Assembly: GCA_002430925.1 (NCBI GenBank)
Contig: DJDD01000068.1
Span: 4,442 to 25,577, forward strand
Length of the DNA: 21,136 bases
Source: Flavobacteriales bacterium UBA5933
GTDB taxonomy: Bacteria > Bacteroidota > Bacteroidia > Flavobacteriales > Weeksellaceae
Direction: 5' to 3'
Shown: positions 1-8,207 of the stretch, in pieces
Layout of the letters: each line of letters begins with the position of its first letter
Position numbering within the stretch: position 1 is the first letter of the stretch
Notes under the pieces: generated by a model
What the model saw: the letters and a program-made list of their open reading frames with translations, nothing else
Database searches by the model: none
What the model was told of the DNA's origin: nothing
Translations under genes and position numbers: made by a program

Positions 1-12
1 AATCACTATTGC
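1..12 (+). repeat. Right end of a palindromic interspersed repeat, cut by the window edge
   Basis: The first 12 bases, AATCACTATTGC, are identical to the right end of the repeat copy at 13201-13310 when that copy is read on the minus strand. They resemble the right end of the copy at 8208-8316, which finishes in ATCGTTATTGC. The placement, downstream of the lspA terminator and between genes, fits the other two copies. Only the tail is visible, so this is inferred from a 12-base match. Confidence 0.5.
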
Positions 13-103
13 AAATTACTGACAAATCATAAATTAGATAGCTAATAGCATGATTACAGAAAATTAAAAAAACTAGTTTAAATAACTCCTATTTATAAAA
101 CAA

Positions 104-130
104 AAAAACCTCAGTTAAACTGAGGTTTTT
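104..130 (-). terminator. Rho-independent terminator of the ileS-dksA-lspA operon
   Basis: A perfect 12-bp stem (104-115 with 119-130) and a 3-base loop contain the core CCTCAGT/ACTGAGG. On the minus strand the stem runs into a T tract made by the A run at 102-108. It starts two bases after the lspA stop codon. The matching T run on the plus side means it could also stop transcription arriving from the left. Confidence 0.9.
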
Positions 131-132
131 AT

Positions 133-777
133 TTAAAATCTTAATCTTATACCACTTCTGGTTGTAAAAGCTTTTTTTCTGAAAAGGAATAAACTTAATC
201 CTCCTACAAATATGGCTGAATCAGCAATATTAAAAACAGGTTGAAAAAACTTATAATGCTCTCCTCCTACTATTGGTAGCCAAGAAGGCCAATCAAATTC
301 TACAATAGGAAAATATAACATATCTACAACACAACCTGTAAACCAAGAGGAATATCCCGAAAAATCAGCCTTAGCAATTCCTGGATAACCTACCCAATCT
401 TGATACATTGAGCTAAATGTTGTGCCTTTATCAAAAATAACTCCGTAAAAAATACCATCAATCACATTACCTATTGCACCAGCAAGTACAAGAGCTACAG
501 GAATTATAAAATAATTAGTATTCAATTTTTTTGACCAAGCATTAATATAATAAATAATCATACCTATTAATACTATTCTTAAAACTGAAAGGACTATTTT
601 ACCTGTTTCTCCCCCGAAATGCATTCCATAAGCCATGCCTGGATTTTCTACAAAAGCAATTTTAAACCAACCTAATACGTTTACATCTTCACCTAAAAAA
701 AAATGGGTTTTAACGTAAAATTTACTAAGCTGGTCAATTATTAAAACCAAAATGGTAATGAGTGTTACTTTTTTCAA
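133..777 (-). CDS. lspA: Lipoprotein signal peptidase (signal peptidase II)
   Basis: This inner-membrane aspartyl protease removes the signal peptide from prolipoproteins after lipidation of the +1 cysteine. Family motifs are visible in order: an early IDQ (about residue 15), VENPGMAYG (43-51), GNVID (103-107), VVDM with the likely catalytic Asp152, and FNIAD with the likely second catalytic Asp186. Hydrophobic segments lie near residues 5-21, 62-80, 90-107 and 184-199. At 214 residues it is longer than the usual 160-170, because about 37 residues are inserted between the GNVID block and VVDM. The Arg that commonly follows GNxxD is Gly108 here. I recall both features from Bacteroidota LspA proteins. 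It is the last gene of the ileS operon, 9 bases after the dksA-like gene. Its substrates probably include the lipoproteins encoded in this window. Confidence 0.95.
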   Translation of the reverse strand: MKKVTLITILVLIIDQLSKFYVKTHFFLGEDVNVLGWFKIAFVENPGMAYGMHFGGETGKIVLSVLRIVLIGMIIYYINAWSKKLNTNYFIIPVALVLAGAIGNVIDGIFYGVIFDKGTTFSSMYQDWVGYPGIAKADFSGYSSWFTGCVVDMLYFPIVEFDWPSWLPIVGGEHYKFFQPVFNIADSAIFVGGLSLFLFRKKAFTTRSGIRLRF

Positions 778-786
778 AATAATTTA

Positions 787-1170
787 TTAGCGTTGCATAT
801 TTTTAGCTTCAATACTTAATGTAGCATGAGGCACTAATTTCAAACGTTCTTTATTTATTAATTTACCAGTTACACGACAAATTCCATATGTTTTATTTTC
901 AATGCGGATAAGAGCATTTTTTAAATCACGGATAAATTTATCCTGACGTGCAGCTAATTGTGCATTTTGCTCTTTTGACATTGTTTCAGAACCTTCTTCA
1001 AATGCTTTGAATGTTGGAGACGTATCATCCGTTCCATTATTACTATTATTTGTATATGATTCTTTTAATAATTCATAATCTTTTAAAGCTTGTTCTAGTT
1101 TTTCTTGAATTATTGCTTTAAATTCTTCCAACTCTGCATCAGAGTATCTTACTTTTTCTTCTGTTGCCAT
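787..1170 (-). CDS. DksA/TraR-family regulator with a degenerate zinc finger
   Basis: This 127-residue protein resembles the DksA/TraR family, which binds the RNA polymerase secondary channel and modulates transcription, often together with ppGpp. A charged helical N-terminal part (about 10-92) would form the coiled coil. It is followed by the family's C-terminal block YGICRVTGKLI (95-105) and a helix ending IEAKNMQR. In canonical DksA this block holds four zinc-binding cysteines. Here only Cys98 remains; the other positions align with Thr101, Ser119 and Ala122, so zinc binding is unlikely. The acidic coiled-coil tip of E. coli DksA is not clearly conserved. The gene sits 4 bases after ileS and 9 bases before lspA, so it is co-transcribed with them. 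Family membership is fairly sure; the regulatory role is inferred. Confidence 0.85.
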   Translation of the reverse strand: MATEEKVRYSDAELEEFKAIIQEKLEQALKDYELLKESYTNNSNNGTDDTSPTFKAFEEGSETMSKEQNAQLAARQDKFIRDLKNALIRIENKTYGICRVTGKLINKERLKLVPHATLSIEAKNMQR

Positions 1171-1174
1171 ACGC

Positions 1175-4100
1175 TTACAGTTTAGTAATCGAAATTTGTG
1201 TTAGCAAATCATTAATTTCAATCTCTGTTGCATTCTCTACTGTTTCTTGTAAAACAAGATCTTCTGCTAATGTTTCAGAACAAATATAATCTTTGTTTTG
1301 CTTAACCGCATTTGCGATTGGTTCATCATTTTTTAAGTTAAGTCTAATTTTATCGGTTACTTCTAAACCACTTTCTTTACGTAAATTTTGAATTCTATTT
1401 ACTAACTCTCTAGCAACTCCTTCATTAATTAACTCTTCAGTCAATTGTAAATCAAGAGCTACTGTTAAAGTTGAATTAGATGCTACTGTCCATCCTGGGA
1501 TATCTTTTGTAGCTATTTCAAAATCTTCTAAATCTAAAGATAATGTTTTGTTGTCAATTTGCAAATCTATTTTTCCTGACTGCTCCAATTTAACAATTTG
1601 TTCATTTGTTATTTGACTAGTTGCAGCAGAAATAGCTTTCATTTCCTTTCCGTATTTTGGTCCTAAAGTTTTAAAGTTAGGCTTAATCGATTTTACTAAA
1701 AGGCTAGAAGCTTCTTCGTTTGTAATCAACTGAATCTCTTTCACATTTACTTCCTGTTTCAATAAATCTGTAACAGCCTCTAAATTAGCTTTCATTTTAT
1801 CATTTAATACAGGAATCATTACTTTTTGTAATGGCTGACGTACTCTATTATCGCTTAATTTACGAAGAGATAATATCATACTTGTAGCAGTTTGTGCTAA
1901 ATGTGTTTGTTCTTCTAATTCAGTTTTGATTAACGATTCATCAACTTTAGGGAAATCTGCTAAATGTACAGATTCAGCTGTATTTTTTCCTGTCGCAGCA
2001 TTTAAGTCTTTATATAATCGATCCATAAAGAATGGTGCGATCGGAGATCCTAAAATAGCTACTGTTTCTAAAACTGTATATAAAGTTTGATAAGCTGCAA
2101 TTTTATCTTTTGAATAATCTCCTTTCCAGAAACGTCTTCTTGATAAACGCACATGCCAGTTTGATAAATTATCTATAACAAATTCTTGAATTGCACGAGC
2201 AGCTTTTGTTGGCTCATATTCTGATAAAAATGCATCAACTTTCTTTGTTAATGTATTCAATTCAGAAATAATCCACTGATCTAATTCAGCTCTTTCATTC
2301 ACTGGAATTTCTTCTTCAGAGAAGGTAAACCCATCTACGTTCGCATATAATGCAAAGAATGAATAAGTATTGTATAATGTTCCAAAGAATTTACGACGAA
2401 CCTCATCAACTCCTGCAATATCAAATTTTAGATTTTCCCATGGCTGAGCATTCGAAATCATGTACCAACGTGTAGCATCTGGTCCATAAGTTGCTAAAGT
2501 TTCAAATGGATCTACAGCATTACCTAAACGTTTAGACATTTTTTGTCCATTTTTATCTAATACTAATCCATTAGACATAACATTTTTGTATGCTTTAGAA
2601 TCAAAAACTAATGTTCCGATTGCATGTAAAGTATAAAACCAACCACGTGTTTGGTCTACTCCTTCTGCTATGAAATCAGCTGGATACATTGTTCCATTAT
2701 CAATCAATTCTTTATTTTCGAATGGGTAATGAACTTGTGCATATGGCATTGCCCCAGAATCAAACCAAACATCAATTAAATCAGCTTCGCGTTTCATTGG
2801 TTTACCAGAAGCAGAAACTAAAGTAATTTCATCAACTACATTTTTATGTAAGTCAATTAAATCATAGTTTTCTTCTGACATATTACCGATTTGAAAATCT
2901 TTAAAAGGATTTCCTTTTTGAACACCTGCTGCTATAGATTTTTCTATTTCTGTAATTAGTTCCTCTACAGAACCAATGATTAATTCTTCATCACCTTCAT
3001 CTGTTCTCCAGATTGGTAATGGAATTCCCCAATAACGAGAACGAGATAAATTCCAATCATTTGCATTTTCTAACCAATTTCCAAAACGACCTTCTCCTGT
3101 TGCTTTTGGCTTCCAGTTGATTTCTTTGTTTAATTGAACCATGCGATCTTTTACATCAGTAACTTTGATGAACCAAGAATCTAATGGATAATATAAAATT
3201 GGCTTATCTGTTCTCCAACAATGTGGATAACTGTGTTTGTATTTTTCTACTTTGAAAGCTTGATTGCGCTCTTTTAATAAAATTGCAATCTCTACATCTA
3301 CTGATTTCTCAGGAGCTGTACCATCATCATAGTATTCATTTTTAACATATTTTCCTCCAAAACCTTCTGGTAAAGATGCTACAAAACGCCCTTGTAAATC
3401 TACTAAAGGAACAGGATTTCCATTTTTATCTAATACTAACATTGGAGGAACTCCTGCGTCTTTTGCAACACGCGCATCATCAGCACCAAAAGTAGGAGCT
3501 GTATGTACAATACCTGTACCATCTTCTGTAGTAACAAAATCTCCAGGAATTACTTGAAAAGCATTTTCTGCATTTTCATATGGCGTTGCCCATGCTAATA
3601 ACTGCTCGTATTTAGTACCAACTAATTCCTCTCCTTTATATTCTCCTACAATTTTGTAAGGAATTTGTTTATTTCCTGCAGCATAAACTTTAAAATCTTC
3701 TTCAGTTTCTGCTAAGAAATATGGTTTAGTAAATTGTTTGTTTACTAACGCTTTTGCTAATACAACACGTATAGGCTCAAAAGTATATTGATTAAAAGTT
3801 TCTACAACAACATAATCTATTTTTGGACCAACCGTCAATGCTGTATTTGATGGTAAAGTCCATGGAGTTGTTGTCCAAGCAAGTAAATAAGTATCACCAT
3901 CAAATTTTTGAAATAATTCTGATTCTTTTTTAATCTTGAATTGAGCAACAATTGTTGTATCTGTAACATCTTGATATGTACCTGGCTGATTTAATTCATG
4001 CGATGATAAACCAGTACCAGCTTTAGGAGAATATGGTTGTATAGTATACCCTTTATAAAGCAAATCTTTATTATAAATTTGTTTTAACAACCACCATACA

Positions 4101-4579
4101 GATTCCATATATTTTGGTTTATATGTAATGTATGGATCATTCATATCAACCCAATATCCCATTTTTTCTGTCAAGTCATTCCACAAATCAGTGTAACGCA
4201 TAACTGTACGTTTACACGCTTCGTTATATTCTTCTACAGAAATTTTAGATCCAATATCTTCTTTTGTAATTCCTAATTCTTTTTCTGTACCTAACTCTAC
4301 AGGTAAACCATGAGTATCCCAACCAGCTTTACGAAAAACTTGTTTCCCTTTTAAAGTTTGGTAACGACAAAATATATCTTTTATCGAACGTGCTAAAACA
4401 TGATGAATTCCAGGCTTTCCGTTTGCAGAAGGTGGTCCTTCATAAAATACGTATGAGTCTTTTCCTTCACGCGACGTAATACTCTTTTCGAAAACATTAT
4501 TTTGTTTCCAATCTTCTAATGTTTCATTTGAAACTTGTACTAGGTCTAAATGCTTATATTCTTTAAACTTTTTTGTCAT
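1175..4579 (-). CDS. ileS: Isoleucyl-tRNA synthetase, type 2, with a GxHH signature
   Basis: This class I synthetase charges tRNA-Ile in the cytoplasm. The protein has 1134 residues. In order it shows the N-terminal catalytic block with GPPSANGKPGIHH (48-60), the CP1 editing domain with TTTPWTLPSN (236-245) and GTGIVHTAPTFGADD (354-368), the aminoacyl-binding stretch IAEGVDQTRGWF (637-648), the KMSKR loop (680-684) and an anticodon-binding C-terminal region. KMSKR in place of KMSKS, the length, and the lack of a C-terminal Cys zinc cluster point to type 2 (eukaryote-like) IleRS, which tends to be mupirocin-resistant. The HIGH motif reads Gly57-Ile-His-His60; I checked the codons at 4400-4411. 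First gene of an operon with the dksA-like gene and lspA. Identity is very sure; resistance is inferred. Confidence 0.97.
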   Translation of the reverse strand: MTKKFKEYKHLDLVQVSNETLEDWKQNNVFEKSITSREGKDSYVFYEGPPSANGKPGIHHVLARSIKDIFCRYQTLKGKQVFRKAGWDTHGLPVELGTEKELGITKEDIGSKISVEEYNEACKRTVMRYTDLWNDLTEKMGYWVDMNDPYITYKPKYMESVWWLLKQIYNKDLLYKGYTIQPYSPKAGTGLSSHELNQPGTYQDVTDTTIVAQFKIKKESELFQKFDGDTYLLAWTTTPWTLPSNTALTVGPKIDYVVVETFNQYTFEPIRVVLAKALVNKQFTKPYFLAETEEDFKVYAAGNKQIPYKIVGEYKGEELVGTKYEQLLAWATPYENAENAFQVIPGDFVTTEDGTGIVHTAPTFGADDARVAKDAGVPPMLVLDKNGNPVPLVDLQGRFVASLPEGFGGKYVKNEYYDDGTAPEKSVDVEIAILLKERNQAFKVEKYKHSYPHCWRTDKPILYYPLDSWFIKVTDVKDRMVQLNKEINWKPKATGEGRFGNWLENANDWNLSRSRYWGIPLPIWRTDEGDEELIIGSVEELITEIEKSIAAGVQKGNPFKDFQIGNMSEENYDLIDLHKNVVDEITLVSASGKPMKREADLIDVWFDSGAMPYAQVHYPFENKELIDNGTMYPADFIAEGVDQTRGWFYTLHAIGTLVFDSKAYKNVMSNGLVLDKNGQKMSKRLGNAVDPFETLATYGPDATRWYMISNAQPWENLKFDIAGVDEVRRKFFGTLYNTYSFFALYANVDGFTFSEEEIPVNERAELDQWIISELNTLTKKVDAFLSEYEPTKAARAIQEFVIDNLSNWHVRLSRRRFWKGDYSKDKIAAYQTLYTVLETVAILGSPIAPFFMDRLYKDLNAATGKNTAESVHLADFPKVDESLIKTELEEQTHLAQTATSMILSLRKLSDNRVRQPLQKVMIPVLNDKMKANLEAVTDLLKQEVNVKEIQLITNEEASSLLVKSIKPNFKTLGPKYGKEMKAISAATSQITNEQIVKLEQSGKIDLQIDNKTLSLDLEDFEIATKDIPGWTVASNSTLTVALDLQLTEELINEGVARELVNRIQNLRKESGLEVTDKIRLNLKNDEPIANAVKQNKDYICSETLAEDLVLQETVENATEIEINDLLTQISITKL

Positions 4580-4614
4580 CGAATTCTTCTTTATATCTTC
4601 TAAATCAAGGAGTG

Positions 4615-4622
4615 CGAATATA
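4615..4622 (-). promoter_or_regulatory. Candidate -7 box of the ileS operon promoter
   Basis: The minus strand reads TATATTCG, followed by CACTCC. This is one base from the Bacteroidota -7 consensus TAnnTTTG. It lies 35 bases upstream of the ileS start codon. No clear TTG -33 element is seen at the usual distance, so the call is moderate. Confidence 0.45.
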
Positions 4623-4703
4623 AGAATTTTTTAGATAATTTTCTAGCTATTTATTAGAAAATCATTTTAATAATTGCTTAATTTTATGGCGATATACGAC
4701 ATT

Positions 4704-4733
4704 TTGTCGTTTTTATAAAAAATAATATTTTTC
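4704..4733 (+). promoter_or_regulatory. Candidate promoter of the lipoprotein/ABC cassette
   Basis: TTG at 4704-4706 is followed after 19 bases by TATTTTTC at 4726-4733, one base from TAnnTTTG. The start codon at 4760 lies 26 bases downstream. A small inverted repeat, ACGAC-ATTTT-GTCGT (4696-4710), overlaps the TTG element and could be a regulator site, although it is short. Confidence 0.4.
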
Positions 4734-4759
4734 ACACGTTAAATCTTACAAAATCACCA

Positions 4760-6379
4760 ATGAGAAAACTATTTAAATACTGTATATTATTGATTTCTAT
4801 TTTTCTAATAAGCAGCTGTAATCAAAATAAAGATTATACTATCTTAATTCCTACTGATGCTGATTTTGTAGCATTAATAAACCCAAAAGCAATTGCTGAA
4901 AAAGGTAATTTTAAGCAATTAAATCAATATAAATTTTATCAATTATTTGAAAGTGAAATTAAAAATCAAGATCCAAAAATAAACGAATTATTTCAAGGGA
5001 TTAAAGAAAGTCCAACTTCTGCAGGAGTAGACATTATTAGCCCTATTTATATTTTTGGACAAAAAATACAATCTAAAAATATGATTGCTCTTATTGCAAA
5101 CATGAGAGATAAAGATCAATTTGAAGATCATTTAAAAATAATTTATAAAGGTATATATAATCAAGAAATTTCATTTGAAAAAGAAAATGGTTTCACAACA
5201 ATCAAAGGATTTGATAAACCATTTATTGCATGGAATAAAAATCAATTTATAATTATTGCATCAGAGTTTGGTGTTTCCAAAAATTTAGTAAAAACCTATT
5301 TTGAAAAAATAATTAATGACAAGCATTCTCTTGTTAAAGAAAACAATAGTTTCTCAGATTTTATAAAAAAATCACAAGATATTAATATTTGGTACACAGG
5401 AAATTTTCTAAAAAATTTCACAAAATCAAAAGAAGATGCAAATAAAAATCTTGATTTTACAAAAAGCTCTTGGGTTAATTTAATTTCCTTTACATCTGAT
5501 GGAATTAGTTTTACTCAAAAATTTCATCCTGATGCTATCACAAAAGATGAATTAAGAAAACGACCTATGTGGAAATCAAAAATAAATACAGATTTTTTTA
5601 AATATTTTCCTTCTCAAAGTTATTTGAACATTGGTTTAGGTATATATCCCACAAATGCACATTATATTTTTGAAAACCAAAATTACTTTTCGGAATTTCT
5701 TGAACAATATGAAATTGATTTAAAAAAATTAGAACAAAGTTTTGAAGGTGAAGCTTTGTTTAGTATTTATGATTTTGAAGTTGGAAAATCATTCAATCCA
5801 AATGACTTTTTTGGAAAGAAAGGCAAGTTTATGAAACAAGTTGTTTATCCTCAATTTATTTTAGCTGGAAAAATGAAGAATAGAATTTTTTATAATGATT
5901 TTATAAAAATTCATCAGGAAAATATAAAAAATGAAGGCAACCATTATATGCTTCCTATTTCTACAAATATGAGGTTATATTTTACCTATAAAAATGATTT
6001 GATATATGTTACCAATAATCAAACAGCAATGAATAATTTCTTAATGAGTTATGTAAAAAAAGATAATTTTTTACAAACCGATTATGCTACCAATGCAAAA
6101 AATTCTATGTTTGGATATGCCAATATCAATTTTGATCAATACCCTGATGAAGTAAAACAATACATTTATGAACAAATTCCGTTTGGTAATACAAAAGAAA
6201 TTCAAGATATTTTATCAAATTTTGATTATGTAGATTATAGAGTTTCAAATGAATATACAAAGACAGGAAAAATACACATGAAAAAAACAGATAAAAATAG
6301 CTTAGAAGTTATTTTACTGTTGGTTGATGAAGCTTACTCCCTATTCTTTACTAAAAATAACATCCCGAATGAAAATTAA
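4760..6379 (+). CDS. Large lipoprotein, resembles the DUF4836 family
   Basis: A 539-residue protein with a type II signal peptide: positive start (MRKLFKY), a hydrophobic core and a lipobox ending ISSC, so the lipidated residue is Cys20. The mature start, with phrases like TILIPTDADFVALINPKAIAEKG, resembles Bacteroidota lipoproteins of the DUF4836 type, whose function I do not know. No catalytic motif is recognisable. The rest is rich in Lys, Asn, Phe and Tyr, suggesting an extended mixed alpha/beta periplasmic or surface domain. It is the first gene of a three-gene plus-strand cassette, and its end overlaps the ABC ATPase start by 11 bases, so expression is likely coupled. The coding region is even more AT-rich than neighbouring core genes. 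Lipoprotein status is firm; the family name is tentative. Confidence 0.75.
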   Translation: MRKLFKYCILLISIFLISSCNQNKDYTILIPTDADFVALINPKAIAEKGNFKQLNQYKFYQLFESEIKNQDPKINELFQGIKESPTSAGVDIISPIYIFGQKIQSKNMIALIANMRDKDQFEDHLKIIYKGIYNQEISFEKENGFTTIKGFDKPFIAWNKNQFIIIASEFGVSKNLVKTYFEKIINDKHSLVKENNSFSDFIKKSQDINIWYTGNFLKNFTKSKEDANKNLDFTKSSWVNLISFTSDGISFTQKFHPDAITKDELRKRPMWKSKINTDFFKYFPSQSYLNIGLGIYPTNAHYIFENQNYFSEFLEQYEIDLKKLEQSFEGEALFSIYDFEVGKSFNPNDFFGKKGKFMKQVVYPQFILAGKMKNRIFYNDFIKIHQENIKNEGNHYMLPISTNMRLYFTYKNDLIYVTNNQTAMNNFLMSYVKKDNFLQTDYATNAKNSMFGYANINFDQYPDEVKQYIYEQIPFGNTKEIQDILSNFDYVDYRVSNEYTKTGKIHMKKTDKNSLEVILLLVDEAYSLFFTKNNIPNEN

Positions 6380-7010
6380 AATTGAACAACTTGTACCTCA
6401 TCCATTGAAGGATTTTGGTTTTAATGAATCAGATATTTGGAAAAATAACTATACTTTTTCTAGTAACGAAATTTATCAGATTGTTGCACATTCTGGTGTT
6501 GGTAAATCTACTTTGATTAATATATTATATGGAGATAGAAAAGATTATGATGGCAATGTTTATTTTGATGATATAAACATAAAAAAAATCAATCTAAATG
6601 AATGGACTAAAATTCATCGAAATCAATTAGCTTATGTTTTTCAAGGCTTACATCTTTTTGAAGAATTAACATTGATGGAAAATATCCAATTAAAAAATGT
6701 GCTCACAAATCATCAATCAGAAGAACAAATTGTAAAATGGATAACAGAAGTTGGATTAGAAAAACACTTGCATCAAAAAGCTATACATCTATCTTATGGT
6801 CAACGCCAGCGTATAGCTGTCATAAGAGCTATTTGCCAACCATTTGATTTTTTACTATTAGATGAACCTTTTAGTCATTTAGATGAAGAGAATCAGAAAA
6901 TATTACTTGATTTAATCATCACAGAAGCAGAAAAAAATAACGCTGGAATACTATTTACTAGCTTACATGAAATTCACGATAAACGATTAAAAAATGTCAT
7001 TAAACTCTAA
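6369..7010 (+). CDS. ABC transporter ATPase, LolD/MacB-like, short
   Basis: This 213-residue ATPase subunit should energise the permease encoded next. Visible motifs: Walker A HSGVGKST (41-48), Q-loop Gln92 in VFQG, signature LSYGQ (141-145), Walker B FLLLDE (161-166), D-loop SHLD (169-172) and switch His200 in TSLHE. The first Gly of the P-loop GxxxxGK pattern is Ala40, a mild departure. I chose the ATG at 6369 because MKIKIEQL is a typical ABC start. An upstream in-frame ATG at 6324 would add 15 residues lying inside the lipoprotein gene. It overlaps that gene by 11 bases and the permease gene by 17. The pairing with a four-helix permease suggests the LolCDE/MacB/FtsX (type VII) class. The substrate is unknown. 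Confidence 0.9.
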   Translation: MKIKIEQLVPHPLKDFGFNESDIWKNNYTFSSNEIYQIVAHSGVGKSTLINILYGDRKDYDGNVYFDDINIKKINLNEWTKIHRNQLAYVFQGLHLFEELTLMENIQLKNVLTNHQSEEQIVKWITEVGLEKHLHQKAIHLSYGQRQRIAVIRAICQPFDFLLLDEPFSHLDEENQKILLDLIITEAEKNNAGILFTSLHEIHDKRLKNVIKL

Positions 7011-8202
7011 TACATTAATAGAAAAATTAGTTCGTAAAAACTTAAGTATTTTACGTATTATCACTTTTTGCTGTTTTTCTACCATTGGTTTTTTTATTCT
7101 TTTATTGGCCGGAACAGTTTATTTAGATTATGGTAAAAAATTCGGTGAAGACAGTACTATTTGGAAAGCTAATTATATTGTACTTAATAAGAATATATCT
7201 GCTTTACAAACTTTAACTGGTGAAAAACCTGATTTCAGTACAGAAGAAATTAACGAACTAAAAACACAACCATTTGTAAAAAACGTTGGCACATTTGTAA
7301 GCAGTCAATTTCCAGTAAAATTACAAATTGGTGGAATCGGAGGAATAAGAGGATTTTCTACTGACTTATTTTTCGAATCAATTCCAGAACAATTTATTGA
7401 TGTTAATAAAAAGGAATGGAATTGGAAAGAAGGTGAAGATTTTATTCCTATCATCATTCCTAAAAATTATCTTAATCTATATAATTTTGGTTTTGCTACA
7501 AGCCAAGGATTACCACAAGTTTCAGAGAATTTATTCAAACAAATACCTTTTCAATTAATCATAGGAAAGGGTGAAAAACAAAAAACATACCAAGCTAGAA
7601 TTATTGATTTCACAACAAAAATTAATACAATACTAGTTCCTGAAAACTTTTTACAATGGGCAAATCATAATTATGCGAATAAAAATAATATTAACCCATC
7701 AAGAGTAATTGTGGAAACAAATTCGGAAGGCGATGAAAATTCTATTTCATATTTTGAACAACATAATTACGACATTAATCGAGATGAATTAAAAAATAAT
7801 GAGTTAACGTATTACCTAAAATTATCTTTCTCTCTTGTCTTACTAATTGGATTGATAATCGTATTAGCGGCTATTTGGCTAATGATTATTAATTTTCAGT
7901 TAATGATTGAAAAAAACAAACACAAAACAAAAGATTTATTCCTTATCGGATATAACATAAATCAATTAGCTCGTCCTTATCTAAAATTTTCATTCATATT
8001 TATGCTAATTAGCTATATAATTGCATTACCTTTTGTTTATTATCTTACAAAAATCATACAAACAAAAATTGGTAAATTCATGAATTTAGATAACTCTTCT
8101 ATATGGATTGTTACCTGCTTTGGAATAATTATGATGATATTTATTTACATTATCAACAAAATAATACTTAAACAATCAATTAAAAAAATAGTATTAAAAT
8201 AA
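6994..8202 (+). CDS. ABC transporter permease, FtsX/MacB-like
   Basis: A 402-residue membrane protein with the type VII ABC layout: one N-terminal helix (about 21-44), a large extracytoplasmic domain (about 45-275), then three helices (about 276-300, 331-352 and 370-390). The cytoplasmic stretch KTKDLFLIGYNINQL between helices 2 and 3 corresponds to the coupling region of FtsX-domain permeases. Proteins of this type act as mechanotransmitters that work on periplasmic or membrane-anchored substrates rather than pumping across the bilayer. The gene overlaps the ATPase gene by 17 bases and ends six bases before an interspersed repeat. No membrane-fusion protein or TolC gene is adjacent, which argues against a complete MacAB-TolC pump. 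Lipoprotein handling is possible but not shown. Confidence 0.8.
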   Translation: MSLNSNTLIEKLVRKNLSILRIITFCCFSTIGFFILLLAGTVYLDYGKKFGEDSTIWKANYIVLNKNISALQTLTGEKPDFSTEEINELKTQPFVKNVGTFVSSQFPVKLQIGGIGGIRGFSTDLFFESIPEQFIDVNKKEWNWKEGEDFIPIIIPKNYLNLYNFGFATSQGLPQVSENLFKQIPFQLIIGKGEKQKTYQARIIDFTTKINTILVPENFLQWANHNYANKNNINPSRVIVETNSEGDENSISYFEQHNYDINRDELKNNELTYYLKLSFSLVLLIGLIIVLAAIWLMIINFQLMIEKNKHKTKDLFLIGYNINQLARPYLKFSFIFMLISYIIALPFVYYLTKIIQTKIGKFMNLDNSSIWIVTCFGIIMMIFIYIINKIILKQSIKKIVLK

Positions 8203-8207
8203 TTTTA

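Noticed and set aside
4696..4710. Small hairpin ACGAC-ATTTT-GTCGT between ileS and the lipoprotein gene
   Set aside because: Only five paired bases and no T tract, so it is too weak to call a terminator or a separate operator. It is mentioned only in the promoter note.
6324..6368. Longer start for the ABC ATPase at 6324
   Set aside because: It would add 15 residues unlike the family start and increase the overlap with the lipoprotein gene. MKIKIEQL at 6369 fits an ABC N-terminus.
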